A stretch of DNA of 64,000 nt from positions 18,745-82,744 of the forward strand of contig CAIXPZ010000115.1 in assembly GCA_903921455.1 (NCBI GenBank), read 5' to 3'. How positions within the stretch are numbered: position 1 is the stretch's first letter; each line of letters begins with the position of its first letter. This stretch comes from an uncultured Verrucomicrobia subdivision 3 bacterium (GTDB lineage: Bacteria > Verrucomicrobiota > Verrucomicrobiae > Limisphaerales > UBA11358). Under the pieces are notes generated by a model. It was not told the origin of the DNA. It ran no database searches and saw only the letters and a program-made list of their open reading frames with translations. Positions 34,872 through 43,407 of this stretch are shown here, piece by piece. The translations under genes and the position numbers were made by a program.

Positions 34872-37271
34872 TTACGAGGTGAGCATTGATTGCCGGACAA
34901 GCGTGGATTGTCGCAGGGCTTCAAACACTTCGTCGCGATGGTCAAACCGTGCCAACGCGTCCAATCCGCCCAGAGTGCGGAATTGATTGGCGGTAAAAAC
35001 GGTCATGTCGCCTCTCACAAACCGGTTTAACGCCGTGGAATCTTCGGCAATCAGTTGCGCGGTGGTGTCCACCCATTTCTGTTCGCTGTAGCGCAGATTG
35101 AACCGTGACGCGATGCTGTCCACGGTGTCAGTCACAATCGCCTCCCGCGTCGGCAGTGGCTTCCGCCCGGTGGCGTTATACACAAAGGCCGGGGTGCTGG
35201 CCGGAACGCCGTAGGACTGCACCAACTTGTCCGGCGAATAATGCATCTTGGGTCGGTGGTAAAACCGTTCGTTGACGATGGTTTCAACCGCGTCGTCGTC
35301 CTCGGCTTCAATGGCGGCTTGCAGTTCCGGCGTGCGTTCCACGAAATCGCGGATGTCGCGCTCGTAGCCACCGCGAAACGTCATCACGTCCACCTTCTCA
35401 CCGTCCGGCCCGACCACGGTGATTTCCCGGCTGACCAGTGTATCCACGCCTTCCCATGTCGGGATGATGCGCGGCGGCGGTTCCGGCGGAGTTGGTGGCG
35501 TCGGCCCGTCATGGAGAATGTCAGGCTCGTAGCCTCCGCCTCCCGGTGGTGGTGTGGGTGGGGGCGGTCCGGTGCGTTCACGCGGGATTTTTAGCGGCTG
35601 CGTGTAGTCGTATTTTTCCTCGAAGTATTCGGCTACGGCGCAGTAATCGAGGATGAAAAAATTCTTTTTCTCGTATTCCGAGTTGCCCACTTTGAAAGTG
35701 AACAATCGCGTGCCGCGCCCTTTGATTTGGATATATTCCGTGGGGGAAAAAATAGGACGCATCAGGCCGATGTTGAGCACGTCGCGGCAGTTGTAGCCGG
35801 TGGAAAGCATATCCACCGAGACGGCGATGCGCTCGCTGCGTTTGCCGTCGCGAAATTCCTTGGCGATGGAGGAAGCATCTTGCACGCGGCTGGTGATGGT
35901 GACCGCAATGCCGGGCTGGAGGTCGTTGAAAATCTTCGTGATGTTCGTGGCGTGCTTTTGATTCACGGCGAAGACGATGGACTTGCCGATTTTGTCTGAC
36001 GGGTCGCGCTGCGCTTCCTTCAGGAACGCCTCGCACATGACACGGTTGCGATTGGGCGTGAAAATCTTTCGCTCCAGGTCCTGGATTTTGAAATTCTCCT
36101 CCTGTTCATTCACCATCACGGCCCAGCCTGATTCGGCCAGCGCTTTGGTGGTGATATCGGAGCGCAGGTCTAAAATTTTGGGCAGGCAAAGGAACGGGCC
36201 TTCCGGGTCTTTGACCGCATCAATGATGTCGTAGCGAAAGGTCGGGAAGCCGGGTTCGCAGCCGAAGTAGTGGTATGTATCGCGCAGAAACCGCGCTTCC
36301 AACGCCTTCGGGTCTTCGCCGCGTAATTCCTCAATGTTGACGTTCTTCAGATACGCCTTGGGCGTAGCTGTAAGGCCGATGCGCGTGGCTTGGAAGAATT
36401 GCACCACTTCGCGGGCATCGCCGTAAATGGAACGGTGCGCCTCGTCGTTGACTACCAGGTCAAAAAAGAACGGCGTAAATTCCTCGCGGTAGCGCCGGTC
36501 AACCATGAGCGATTGAATCGTGGCGACGACGACGCTGGAGCCAAGCAACTCGGCAGGCTTGCGACGGGCGGTCTTGAACAGCACCGGCTTGAACTCGGCC
36601 AGCACGACGTTGAAATCCTCCAGCGTTTGCTTCGCTAGTTCGATGCGGTCAACGATGAACAGCACCCGCTCGGCATTACGCGTCTGGAGGAAGCGCCGTA
36701 TCAACGCCGCGCACAGCATTGTCTTGCCCGTGCCGGTGGCCATCTCCAGCAGGAATTTCCGTTTGCGCTGCTCGTCATACTGCGAAGACACCGCATCCAG
36801 CGCATTGATTTGGTAGCGGCGAACTTTGAAGTCAGATTTGAACGGGCGCAGATAGTCTGGCGTAATGATTTCGCTCATCAGCGGGCGCGGCGGCTGGAGA
36901 TTTTTCAGCAGCAGCCGTTCCAAATCTTCCTGCGATGGCAGGCGTTCGATGCGGTAGGCGTCCTGGTCTTTACGGGTGTAATTCCAAAACCAGTGCTCCT
37001 TGCCGTTGGAAAGGATGATGAAGGGGGCTTTGAGATTTTCAGCGTAGCCGCGGGCCTGTTCCTTGGCATCGTAGGGGTCAACATCCTCACGTTTGGCTTC
37101 CAGCACGCACAGTGCGGTGCCGCGTTTGGCCATCAGGACGTAATCGGCACGGCCGGTCTCACCGTTGAGTTCAAAACGTACCTCATGCGGGTCGAGCAGG
37201 TTCCACCCGCTAAACTCCAATGCCTTGTCAATCAACACCCGAGAGAAGGCTTCATTCTGGCCCGTTGACAT
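34872..37271 (-). CDS. hsdR: Type I restriction endonuclease subunit HsdR (EcoEI-like)
   Basis: A 799-residue motor-nuclease. The N-terminal PD-(D/E)xK nuclease has D43 and E58-x-K60 (RADYVL ... CVLEAKR). The helicase part has Walker A MATGTGKTML, DEAH in VVNDEAHRSIY and motif VI IQIKGRGTRLF. The C-terminal domain (about 650-799) resembles EcoEI_R_C. Pro/Gly-rich PPPPTPPPGGG is a linker. ATG 37271 (MSTGQNEAFS) is chosen: the frame is open for 202 codons upstream, but that part has no family features and crosses the opposite-strand small genes. Confidence 0.93.
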   Translation of the reverse strand: MSTGQNEAFSRVLIDKALEFSGWNLLDPHEVRFELNGETGRADYVLMAKRGTALCVLEAKREDVDPYDAKEQARGYAENLKAPFIILSNGKEHWFWNYTRKDQDAYRIERLPSQEDLERLLLKNLQPPRPLMSEIITPDYLRPFKSDFKVRRYQINALDAVSSQYDEQRKRKFLLEMATGTGKTMLCAALIRRFLQTRNAERVLFIVDRIELAKQTLEDFNVVLAEFKPVLFKTARRKPAELLGSSVVVATIQSLMVDRRYREEFTPFFFDLVVNDEAHRSIYGDAREVVQFFQATRIGLTATPKAYLKNVNIEELRGEDPKALEARFLRDTYHYFGCEPGFPTFRYDIIDAVKDPEGPFLCLPKILDLRSDITTKALAESGWAVMVNEQEENFKIQDLERKIFTPNRNRVMCEAFLKEAQRDPSDKIGKSIVFAVNQKHATNITKIFNDLQPGIAVTITSRVQDASSIAKEFRDGKRSERIAVSVDMLSTGYNCRDVLNIGLMRPIFSPTEYIQIKGRGTRLFTFKVGNSEYEKKNFFILDYCAVAEYFEEKYDYTQPLKIPRERTGPPPPTPPPGGGGYEPDILHDGPTPPTPPEPPPRIIPTWEGVDTLVSREITVVGPDGEKVDVMTFRGGYERDIRDFVERTPELQAAIEAEDDDAVETIVNERFYHRPKMHYSPDKLVQSYGVPASTPAFVYNATGRKPLPTREAIVTDTVDSIASRFNLRYSEQKWVDTTAQLIAEDSTALNRFVRGDMTVFTANQFRTLGGLDALARFDHRDEVFEALRQSTLVRQSMLTS

Positions 37272-37436
37272 GGGTGGGAGCCTAGCAGAGCGGATTTGCG
37301 GCAGGCAAGGAGCATAAAGCGCAGCGGCAGAAGGATGAGGGGCGATTGACTCGCAGGTTATATTGGTTTGTTGCGGACATCTGGAGCGAGCGGTTGAACC
37401 TCGCCGCCAACGGGCGCACAAAACGAAAGGCACATT

Positions 37437-37631
37437 ATGACGAATGAAGCAAAAGCCGACAACCATGAGCAGGGCAACAATCCGGCACCTGCCGAAAAGG
37501 GAAACCAAGAGGAACTGAACGGCAAGACGGTCGAGTGCAATATGGAGGACCACGCGGACCTCGCCCGGTTTTTCAAAGTTGACCTGGCCGATTTCAAGGT
37601 GGTCAGTATCAAGATGACCAAAATCAAGTGA
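37437..37631 (+). CDS. Small hypothetical protein divergent from hsdR
   Basis: A 64-residue protein with an acidic and Asn/Glu-rich N-terminal half and a short basic end (KMTKIK). AAAGG lies about 8 bp before the ATG. It is followed 44 bp downstream by another small acidic gene on the same strand. No family recognised. The divergent position beside hsdR makes a role in control of restriction possible. Confidence 0.5.
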   Translation: MTNEAKADNHEQGNNPAPAEKGNQEELNGKTVECNMEDHADLARFFKVDLADFKVVSIKMTKIK

Positions 37632-37675
37632 TGTGAGCGCCGGCGCTGACGCCCGGCACAAACCAAAGGAACGAT

Positions 37676-37825
37676 ATGACTCCCGAAGAAAAGCAGGCCA
37701 TTTACGACGAAATTGACCGGGTAATGTCAGGAGACGATGAGGTCTCCCCGGAATTGGACGCGAAAATCGATGAAATCCTGAAGGAGGATTTCCAGGAGGA
37801 AGCCGCCCGCCTCGGAATTGCCTGA
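37676..37825 (+). CDS. Very small acidic protein (49 aa)
   Basis: The frame starts at ATG 37676 with AAAGGAA 5-10 bp upstream and ends at TGA 37823. The 49 residues (beginning MTPEEKQAIYDEIDRVM) are strongly acidic and predicted as two helices. Good codon periodicity and the ribosome binding site support it. It follows the 64-residue gene and is likely co-transcribed. Function unknown. Confidence 0.5.
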   Translation: MTPEEKQAIYDEIDRVMSGDDEVSPELDAKIDEILKEDFQEEAARLGIA

Positions 37826-37876
37826 GCGAATTTTGGCGGCAGGTGATTTTCCGCCTCGTCCACCGAGCACAGGGCA

Positions 37877-38302
37877 TTATCTATTCATGACACTTCCGAC
37901 CATGAAATAGATAATATAACAACCGATAGTAAACAGAAATGAGACGGCCGCTGTTCGCCAAACAAGGGCAAAGATTCCTCCAAAGGTGACCGAACCGCAG
38001 TTTGGGCATGAAAATGCGCGGTTGCTGATTCTCGAGCCGCAATCTGGGCAGTTTTTCATTCGGGGTGAATTGGCTTGTGACATTGGTGATGATGGTCGCG
38101 GTGGGGGTGATGATTTAACCGGTCGCTCTCTTGGGGGTAGTGGCGGTGCTGGTGCTGGCAATGCCGCAGAGGTTTCATTCTGGGCCGGCGGAACACCAAA
38201 TGATTGATTGCAAGCTGGGCATGTGATTTGCACCCCGCGAAAGCCCTCGTCACACATGATATGCTGCCCACACCCTGGACAGAAGATTTTGATTTCAGCC
38301 AT
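37877..38302 (-). CDS. Double zinc-ribbon membrane protein
   Basis: A 141-residue protein. An N-terminal zinc ribbon (CPGCGQHIMC ... CPACNQSFG), a Pro/Ser-rich linker, a second ribbon (CPDCG ... CPNCG) and one C-terminal membrane helix (AAVSFLFTIGCYIIYFMVG). Such proteins are common and of unknown role. ATG 38302 (MAEIKIFCPGCG) is chosen since the open frame upstream lacks domain features. Confidence 0.65.
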   Translation of the reverse strand: MAEIKIFCPGCGQHIMCDEGFRGVQITCPACNQSFGVPPAQNETSAALPAPAPPLPPRERPVKSSPPPRPSSPMSQANSPRMKNCPDCGSRISNRAFSCPNCGSVTFGGIFALVWRTAAVSFLFTIGCYIIYFMVGSVMNR

Positions 38303-38446
38303 AGATTGCCCCACCCAGATGATTATAACCGTCCGGCGTTCGTCTTGTTGGAGCAACCGATTAAAGATTCTCCCTTGTGCGGAAGCAAGGTCAAATTGGA
38401 ACAACTGTTCCTGTAATTTCCGGGCGGCTGATTGGCACGATGAGGG

Positions 38447-38686
38447 ATGCGTTCAAAAGATTCTGCGCGGCGTTTCGGCGAGGTGGTCAGGACACACCGC
38501 AAAGCCGCCGGCTTGACGCAAGAGCAGTTGGCAGAGAAGGCGGACTTGGCTTCCAAGATGATTTCCCTCGTTGAACGATTCGAGCGTAATCCTTCGTTGA
38601 ATGTCGCTGATTCCATCGCCCAGGGGCTGGGTGTCCCGCTGTGGGAGCTCATCCGTGAGGCGGACAACCTGAAGCGTAAGAAATAA
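38447..38686 (+). CDS. XRE-family helix-turn-helix regulator
   Basis: A 79-residue protein that is nearly all HTH_3 domain: VVRTHRKAAGLTQEQLAEKADL, KMISLVERFERNPSLNVADSIAQGLGV, LWELIREAD. The size and fold are those of controller proteins of restriction systems and small element repressors. It is at the far end of the island from the integrase. Confidence 0.8.
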   Translation: MRSKDSARRFGEVVRTHRKAAGLTQEQLAEKADLASKMISLVERFERNPSLNVADSIAQGLGVPLWELIREADNLKRKK

Positions 38687-39015
38687 AGTCACGGGCGGCA
38701 GTTGCCACCGTCTCGGCCCGCCAGACCCGCCACAAGGTAATCTAACCGCGCCAGAACGACCGCTGGGGAGCTTTTACGGTTCAACCGTTTCGCCAAAACC
38801 CTTAACGATTCAACCGCACCGCATAGGCCTCAAAAATCAAATTAAGCCCGCAAACCCAGTGTTTCCCTCGTTTACGAAACCCAGTAGTCGCCGGAAACCG
38901 GAAGGACCTCGTTTCGTCGTGGATTTTGAGGCAATAGCCACGCCTGAACGACCACATTGCGTACAATTCCAAACCGTACTGACAGCGCCAGAGGTTAATT
39001 CAGGCCCCAAAGCGA

Positions 39016-39037
39016 GTGCAACAGATACATGTTGCAC
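39016..39037. promoter_or_regulatory. Inverted pair of GTGCAAC motifs near attR
   Basis: GTGCAAC at 39016-39022 and its reverse complement GTTGCAC at 39031-39037 are separated by 8 bp. Both copies extend to AGTGCAACA, as do the tandem copies at 39106. Confidence 0.5.
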
Positions 39038-39105
39038 TACTGGTTTAAACCTCAATTGCCAGAATCGCCAAGCCCGCTTAGGCTCACGTTTTCACCGCCC
39101 AGTTA

Positions 39106-39122
39106 GTGCAACACAGTGCAAC
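39106..39122 (+). promoter_or_regulatory. Tandem GTGCAAC motifs near attR
   Basis: Copies at 39106 and 39116 are 10 bp apart, both in the form AGTGCAACA, about 125 bp from attR. They mirror the tandem pair at attL. Confidence 0.5.
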
Positions 39123-39243
39123 AGGGGAAGTGTTAGACTGTGCGTAATTACGACTGTTTATGAGTTTATGGCAAAATGTCATTTAAGCATTTCGTCACGC
39201 GGCGAAGGTGCATGATTAGGGTGTTGTCGCGCATATGCGTTGA

Positions 39244-39275
39244 CGGGTTCGAATCCCGTCGGCCACCCCAACCTT
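39244..39275 (+). repeat. attR: second copy of the tRNA-His 3' end repeat
   Basis: 32 bp identical to 18397-18428. The bases before it do not form a tRNA, so it is the displaced end created by integration. Confidence 0.92.
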
Positions 39276-39307
39276 CGCCCGGCAGCTTGGAAAGTCCCAA
39301 CCGGACC

Positions 39308-40384
39308 TCAAATCGAATAGTCGTCCGAAAAGACACGGACGTTCTTTAGTTCTACAAACACCTGCTCCCCCGGCTTGGGCGACAATTCCTGGAACATCTC
39401 CTTGCTCAACTGCACGGAGAAGATTTCGCCGCTGTCCAGCCGCTTTAATTCGAGATTCGCCACCGGACCGGCGGCATTCGAGCGGACCACCAGTGCGGGC
39501 AGCGCCGGGCCGGTGGCGGCGCGCGTCACCCGGATGTCATGCGGCCGCACAAACGCAACGGCCGCCGAGTCCGCTTCGCCGGCCGTGTCGGGCGAGGCAA
39601 ATTCCGTGTCCCCGATGACCATTGCGCCGTCCTTCACGCGGCCGCTGAACAGATTCACGTTGCCGAGAAAGTCATAAACAAACGGCGATGCCGGATGATC
39701 GTAGATCTCCTCCGGCGTGCCGATCTGCTCGATCTTGCCCGCGCGCAAAATCGCCACGCGGTCGGACACTTCCAGCGCCTCCTCCTGATCGTGCGTGACG
39801 AACAGGGTTGTGACGTGAATCTCATCGTGCAACTGGCGCAGCCAGCGGCGGAGTTCTTTGCGCACCTTCGCGTCGAGCGCCCCGAACGGTTCATCGAGCA
39901 AGAGGACTTTGGGTTCGACCGCCAGCGCGCGGGCGAGGGCGACGCGCTGGCGCTGCCCGCCAGACAATTGGGAGGGAAAGCGCGTGGCCAGCGGTTCGAG
40001 CTGGATGAGGTGCAGCAATTTTTCAACGCGGGCGCGGATTTCCGCCTCCGGCGGCCGCGTCGTCTTCGGACGCACGCGCAGGCCGAAGGCGATGTTCTCA
40101 AACACGCTCATGTGCCGGAACAGCGCGTAATGCTGGAAGGCAAAGCCCGCCTTGCGTTCGCTGGCGGGAATCGAAGTCACGTCCTCGCCGTAGAACAGAA
40201 CCTGCGCCTCGCCGGTGTTGTCGGGAAACTCCAGGCCGGCAATCGTGCGCAGCAACGTGGTCTTGCCGGAACCGGAGGGCCCGAGCAGCGCGACGAGTTC
40301 GCCGGACTCGACCTTGAGGCTCACATTGTCGAGCGCGGTGAAGCTCCCGAATTTTTTTGTGACGTTTTTGACTTCGACACTCAT
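39308..40384 (-). CDS. cysA: Sulfate/thiosulfate ABC transporter ATPase CysA
   Basis: A 358-residue ABC ATPase. Walker [15 protein letters not shown], signature [15 protein letters not shown], Walker [14 protein letters not shown] and the switch His in FVTHDQEEA are visible. The C-terminal TOBE-like region has [13 protein letters not shown], typical of CysA. It powers import with CysT and CysW. ATG 40384 overlaps the cysW stop by 4 bp; an upstream extension to 40432 would read inside cysW. Confidence 0.93.
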   Translation of the reverse strand: MSVEVKNVTKKFGSFTALDNVSLKVESGELVALLGPSGSGKTTLLRTIAGLEFPDNTGEAQVLFYGEDVTSIPASERKAGFAFQHYALFRHMSVFENIAFGLRVRPKTTRPPEAEIRARVEKLLHLIQLEPLATRFPSQLSGGQRQRVALARALAVEPKVLLLDEPFGALDAKVRKELRRWLRQLHDEIHVTTLFVTHDQEEALEVSDRVAILRAGKIEQIGTPEEIYDHPASPFVYDFLGNVNLFSGRVKDGAMVIGDTEFASPDTAGEADSAAVAFVRPHDIRVTRAATGPALPALVVRSNAAGPVANLELKRLDSGEIFSVQLSKEMFQELSPKPGEQVFVELKNVRVFSDDYSI

Positions 40385-41307
40385 TTGGAAATCTCCAGTT
40401 CGTTCAGCGCGGCATTCTTGTGCTCCACCCAAGTCTTCAGTCCCAGCGTGATGAGCGCGAGGAACGCCAGCAGCGACGCCACGGCGAAAGCGCCGGTGAA
40501 ATTGTAATCGTCATACAGCGCCTCAATGTGCAGCGGAATAGTATTGGTCTGCCCGCGAATCTTGCCGCTGACCACGGACACCGCGCCGAATTCGCCCATC
40601 GCGCGGGCGTTGCACAGGATCACGCCGTAGATCAGGCCCCACTTGATGTTCGGCACCGTCACGCGCCAGAAGGTCTGCCAGCCGCTCGCGCCGAGCACGC
40701 GCGCCGCCTCCTCCTCGCTGCGGCCCTGCGCCTGCATGAGCGGAATCAATTCCCGCGCGACGAAGGGGAACGTCACAAAGATGGTGGCCAAAATGATGCC
40801 CGGCACGGCAAAAATGATTTTGACGCTGTGCTCGTTCAGCCAGTTCGCCAGCCAGGGAAACGTCGGGTTGTCGGCGTTCAGATAAACTCCGAGCCAGCCT
40901 TGCGCGCCAAAAACCAAGACGTAAATCAAACCCGCAATCACCGGCGACACGGAGAACGGCAGATCAATCAACGTGAGCAGAATATTTTTGCCGGGGAAAT
41001 CGAACTTCGCAATCGCCCACGCCGCGCAGACGCCGAAGACACAGTTCAACGGCACGGCGATGGCGGCGGCGATAAAGGTCAGCTTGATGGCGCTCCACGC
41101 ATTCGGGTCGCGAAGGGTGGCAAAATAAAAACCAAGCCCCTTCGCGAAGGCTTGCGTGAACACGAACACCAGCGGCAGGAACAGGAACAAACTCAAAAAC
41201 ACGAGCGCGACGAGGATGAGCAGGCGGCGCACCGCCGGCGGCTCGCTCGTCGTGTGGCGATGCACGACGTGGTGCGGCGTATGAAAGGTCGTGGCAACGG
41301 GCGTCAT
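40381..41307 (-). CDS. cysW: Sulfate ABC transporter permease CysW
   Basis: A 308-residue permease with about six membrane helices and the inner EAA loop [49 protein letters not shown] is characteristic of CysW. It overlaps cysT and cysA by 4 bp each. Confidence 0.92.
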   Translation of the reverse strand: MTPVATTFHTPHHVVHRHTTSEPPAVRRLLILVALVFLSLFLFLPLVFVFTQAFAKGLGFYFATLRDPNAWSAIKLTFIAAAIAVPLNCVFGVCAAWAIAKFDFPGKNILLTLIDLPFSVSPVIAGLIYVLVFGAQGWLGVYLNADNPTFPWLANWLNEHSVKIIFAVPGIILATIFVTFPFVARELIPLMQAQGRSEEEAARVLGASGWQTFWRVTVPNIKWGLIYGVILCNARAMGEFGAVSVVSGKIRGQTNTIPLHIEALYDDYNFTGAFAVASLLAFLALITLGLKTWVEHKNAALNELEISK

Positions 41308-42179
41308 GCGAGGTTATTCGTGTTGTAGCGGTTGGACCACCATTGCAGGACGTTGATGCTGAGCAGCAACACAAACGAAACGACGAGCATCACGACGGCG
41401 ATGGCGGTGGCCTTGGCGTAATCGAACATGTCGAGCTCGCCCATGATGATGACCGGCGTGATCTGCGTTTTCATCGGAATGTTACCCGCGATAAAAATGA
41501 CCGAGCCGTATTCGCCCAGCGCGCGGGCGAAGGCCAGCGCAAAGCCGGTGAGCAATGCCGGCGTCAGCATCGGCAGAATCACGCGCCAGAACACCTGCCA
41601 GCGGTTCGCGCCGAGACTGGAGGCGGCTTCTTCGAGTTCCGGGTCAAGGTCCTCGAGAATCGGCTGCACCGTCCGCACGATGAACGGCAGGCCGATGAAG
41701 GTCAGCGCGATGAAAATGCCGAGCTGCGTGTTGGCGACCTTGATGCCGAGCGGTTCGAGCAACTGGCCCACCCAGCCATTCTTCGAATACAACGCCGCCA
41801 GCGTGATACCCGCCACGGCCGTGGGCAGCGCGAAGGGCAGATCCACGAGCGCATCCACGATTTTTTTCCCGAAGAATTCATAGCGCACCAAAACCCACGC
41901 GACGATGAGACCAAAGATGACGTTGACCAGCGCGGCAAAAAACGACGCGCCGAAGGTGAGGCGATAGGACGCCATGGCCGTGGGCATGGTGATGGTGTGC
42001 CAGAATTCCGGCCAGGTCAGCGTGGAAGTTTTCCAAAACACCGCGCCGAGCGGGATCAGCACGATGAGTCCCAGATAAAAGAGCGTAAAGCCGAGCGTCA
42101 GTTTGAAGCCCGGCAATACGCGGATTCTTTTTGGACGGGGCAATCGTTTGGCCACGGAAATAGAGGTTAATTGAGTCAA
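41304..42179 (-). CDS. cysT: Sulfate ABC transporter permease CysT (CysU)
   Basis: A 291-residue permease with six membrane helices, EAA loop [21 protein letters not shown] and the CysT-type [19 protein letters not shown]. It is the first gene of cysTWA. The frame opens with TTG at 42179; a GTG eight codons later is the alternative, and neither has a clear Shine-Dalgarno sequence. A likely promoter and an inverted-repeat operator lie directly upstream. Confidence 0.9.
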   Translation of the reverse strand: MTQLTSISVAKRLPRPKRIRVLPGFKLTLGFTLFYLGLIVLIPLGAVFWKTSTLTWPEFWHTITMPTAMASYRLTFGASFFAALVNVIFGLIVAWVLVRYEFFGKKIVDALVDLPFALPTAVAGITLAALYSKNGWVGQLLEPLGIKVANTQLGIFIALTFIGLPFIVRTVQPILEDLDPELEEAASSLGANRWQVFWRVILPMLTPALLTGFALAFARALGEYGSVIFIAGNIPMKTQITPVIIMGELDMFDYAKATAIAVVMLVVSFVLLLSINVLQWWSNRYNTNNLA

Positions 42180-42184
42180 AACAA

Positions 42185-42204
42185 ACGACTATAAAACGGG
42201 TCGT
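42185..42204. promoter_or_regulatory. ACGAC-N10-GTCGT inverted repeat before cysT, candidate Rrf2 operator
   Basis: Perfect 5-bp arms. They are the same half-sites as the two repeats upstream of the porin gene, though here the spacer is 10 rather than 7 bp. It covers the expected transcription start of cysT, so a bound protein would repress. Confidence 0.5.
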
Positions 42205-42233
42205 ATATTGTTGTGCGAATTGAACCGAGTCAA
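42205..42233 (-). promoter_or_regulatory. Probable cysT promoter
   Basis: On the minus strand TTGACT (42233-42228) and CAATAT (42210-42205) are 17 bp apart, giving a start near 42198 inside the inverted repeat. Confidence 0.45.
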
Positions 42234-42251
42234 GTTGATACTGAATTTTAA

Positions 42252-42404
42252 TTATACCCGGCGGTTCCAGGGCAATTTCGCCAGCAGCAAACCCATCCCG
42301 CAGAAATCTGTGATGCCGGCGAAAACTAACCCAGCACCGACAAAACCCGATAGCCAGATGAAGTTGAAATTCACAAAATGCGCCAGGAGGACACCCGTCA
42401 ACAC
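42252..42404 (-). pseudogene. Remnant of a DUF2892 (YgaP-type membrane domain) gene
   Basis: The minus-strand frame ending at 42252 encodes [20 protein letters not shown] and [16 protein letters not shown], which match the two-helix DUF2892 domain, as in the gene at 45054 (GYCGLAMVLAKMPWN). The family's N-terminal part, with the VDRAxR motif, is missing in this frame; a fragment DTAFDRLAV occurs in another frame just upstream. Either it is a frameshifted relic or a short protein starting at GTG 42404. A relic is more likely. Confidence 0.5.
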
Positions 42405-42539
42405 GATCGCACCGGCGGCGGAGGCGAACCTTCAGCCGCCGTTGCCGGGGGAACGGACGGAACCGCCAAGCGGTCAAATGCTGTATCATTAATACGTGAT
42501 ACACGTTACGGGTTTTGGTTGCCAACGCAAGCGATAAGT

Positions 42540-42560
42540 TGTATCTCTTTTTGAGATACA
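42540..42560. promoter_or_regulatory. TGTATCTC-N5-GAGATACA inverted repeat at the start of the XRE-like gene
   Basis: Perfect 8-bp arms end 3 bp before the ATG at 42564, where the Shine-Dalgarno sequence should be. A second palindrome, ACGTG-ATA-CACGT, is at 42494-42506. Both fit autoregulatory operators of the HTH protein. Confidence 0.6.
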
Positions 42561-42563
42561 TTT

Positions 42564-43271
42564 ATGACAAAAAAAACGAACAATCCCATCCGGGCGCTGC
42601 GCCGGATCCTCGGCGAAACGCAGGGCAAATTTGCGGCGACCGTCGGCGTATCGAAGGACGCGGTGGCGAGCTGGGAGACGGGGCGGAACCCGGTCTCGCC
42701 GTCCATGGCCCGGCGGATTGCGCTGGTGACCGGGGTGGATGAGCGGGCGCTGATGAACCACGCGCTGCCGCTCCTGACGATGAACCCGAATCCGCAGCGC
42801 CAGCCCTACACTCTGGAAGAGTTCAAGCGGCACCGGAAGATGTTCTGGGGACAGACGGCCGAGGAAAGCGTGCGGCGGCAACTGCGCCCCTGCATGGATA
42901 CGCTGGAACTGCTGTTCCGGGCGGCGGCGAATTACGGCCAGGGCGCCAAGGGCGCCGAGGGAGCCGAGAGCACGCGGCTGCCGGGGGTGCTGGGGTCGTT
43001 CATCCAGTGGTGCCAGCAGACGCGGGAGGATTTTGAACTGGAGGCCGGGATTGAGGCGCAACTGGCAGAGCGCAAGGGGGTGGAAGTATTCGACCGGAGC
43101 TACGCGCAATGGCGGGCGATAGCGAAGGAGCAACCGCACGCGGCGCGGCTATTCGGATTCAAAGACGATCCGAAACGCCGGGACGAAGAAAGGTTGACGC
43201 TGAAGATGGAGACGGTGCCGGTATGGATGCCCGGCACCAGCATGCGGGGCGCAAAGGATAGCCGCGCGTAA
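42564..43271 (+). CDS. XRE-like helix-turn-helix regulator with unknown C-terminal domain
   Basis: A 235-residue protein. The N-terminal HTH (about 8-62: LRRILGETQGKFAATVGVSKDAVASWE) is followed by a 170-residue domain I do not recognise (KRHRKMFWGQTAEESVRRQL, MDTLELLFRAAA, FELEAGIEAQLAERKGVEVF). The perfect inverted repeat directly before the start suggests that it controls itself. No neighbour suggests its targets. Confidence 0.7.
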   Translation: MTKKTNNPIRALRRILGETQGKFAATVGVSKDAVASWETGRNPVSPSMARRIALVTGVDERALMNHALPLLTMNPNPQRQPYTLEEFKRHRKMFWGQTAEESVRRQLRPCMDTLELLFRAAANYGQGAKGAEGAESTRLPGVLGSFIQWCQQTREDFELEAGIEAQLAERKGVEVFDRSYAQWRAIAKEQPHAARLFGFKDDPKRRDEERLTLKMETVPVWMPGTSMRGAKDSRA

Positions 43272-43407
43272 GCGGGGAAAGGCATGGCTATAGTGATAAT
43301 TGTAGCAGTGGGCAAACCTAAGTTCCAAAAACCAAGAACTGATCTCTGGAATCTTACAATTTGTCCCGCTTTACGGCTAAATGGGAAATGGCGAACCGTT
43401 TTTATCG

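Larger units (their letters stand above)
38687..39243. other. Right-end non-coding region of the island
   Basis: No supportable gene. It contains the repeated TTCAACCG near 38780 and 38811, the GTGCAAC motif clusters at 39016 and 39106, and the palindrome CGCATATGCG near 39228, 6 bp before attR. It looks like a recombination control region. Confidence 0.6.
18397..39275. mobile_element. Integrative genomic island in tRNA-His carrying restriction and other defence-like genes
   Basis: A 32-bp perfect direct repeat of the tRNA-His 3' end bounds the element (18397-18428 and 39244-39275). A tyrosine integrase is next to the tRNA end and an excisionase-like gene lies 2 kb inside. AGTGCAACA motifs cluster near both ends. 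Cargo includes type I restriction-modification, HNH and GIY-YIG proteins, a TIR-like protein and many small hypothetical genes. No conjugation or phage structural genes are visible, so this is an integrative island that would need help to move. Confidence 0.9.

Noticed and set aside
37272..37877. N-terminal extension of hsdR by 202 codons
   Set aside because: The canonical start is MSTGQNEAFS at 37271; the extension has no family similarity and lies over two small genes with ribosome binding sites.
18509..39122. GTGCAAC repeats as a CRISPR array
   Set aside because: Repeats are 7-9 bp, in mixed orientation, with spacers of 3-8 bp and no cas genes nearby.
18397..39275. Prophage interpretation of the island
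   Set aside because: No capsid, portal, terminase, tail or lysis genes are visible; only integrase and excisionase-like genes are phage-like.
39210..39275. Second tRNA-His gene at the right end of the island
   Set aside because: Only the T arm and acceptor 3' strand are present; the D and anticodon arms are missing, so it is an attachment-site duplicate.
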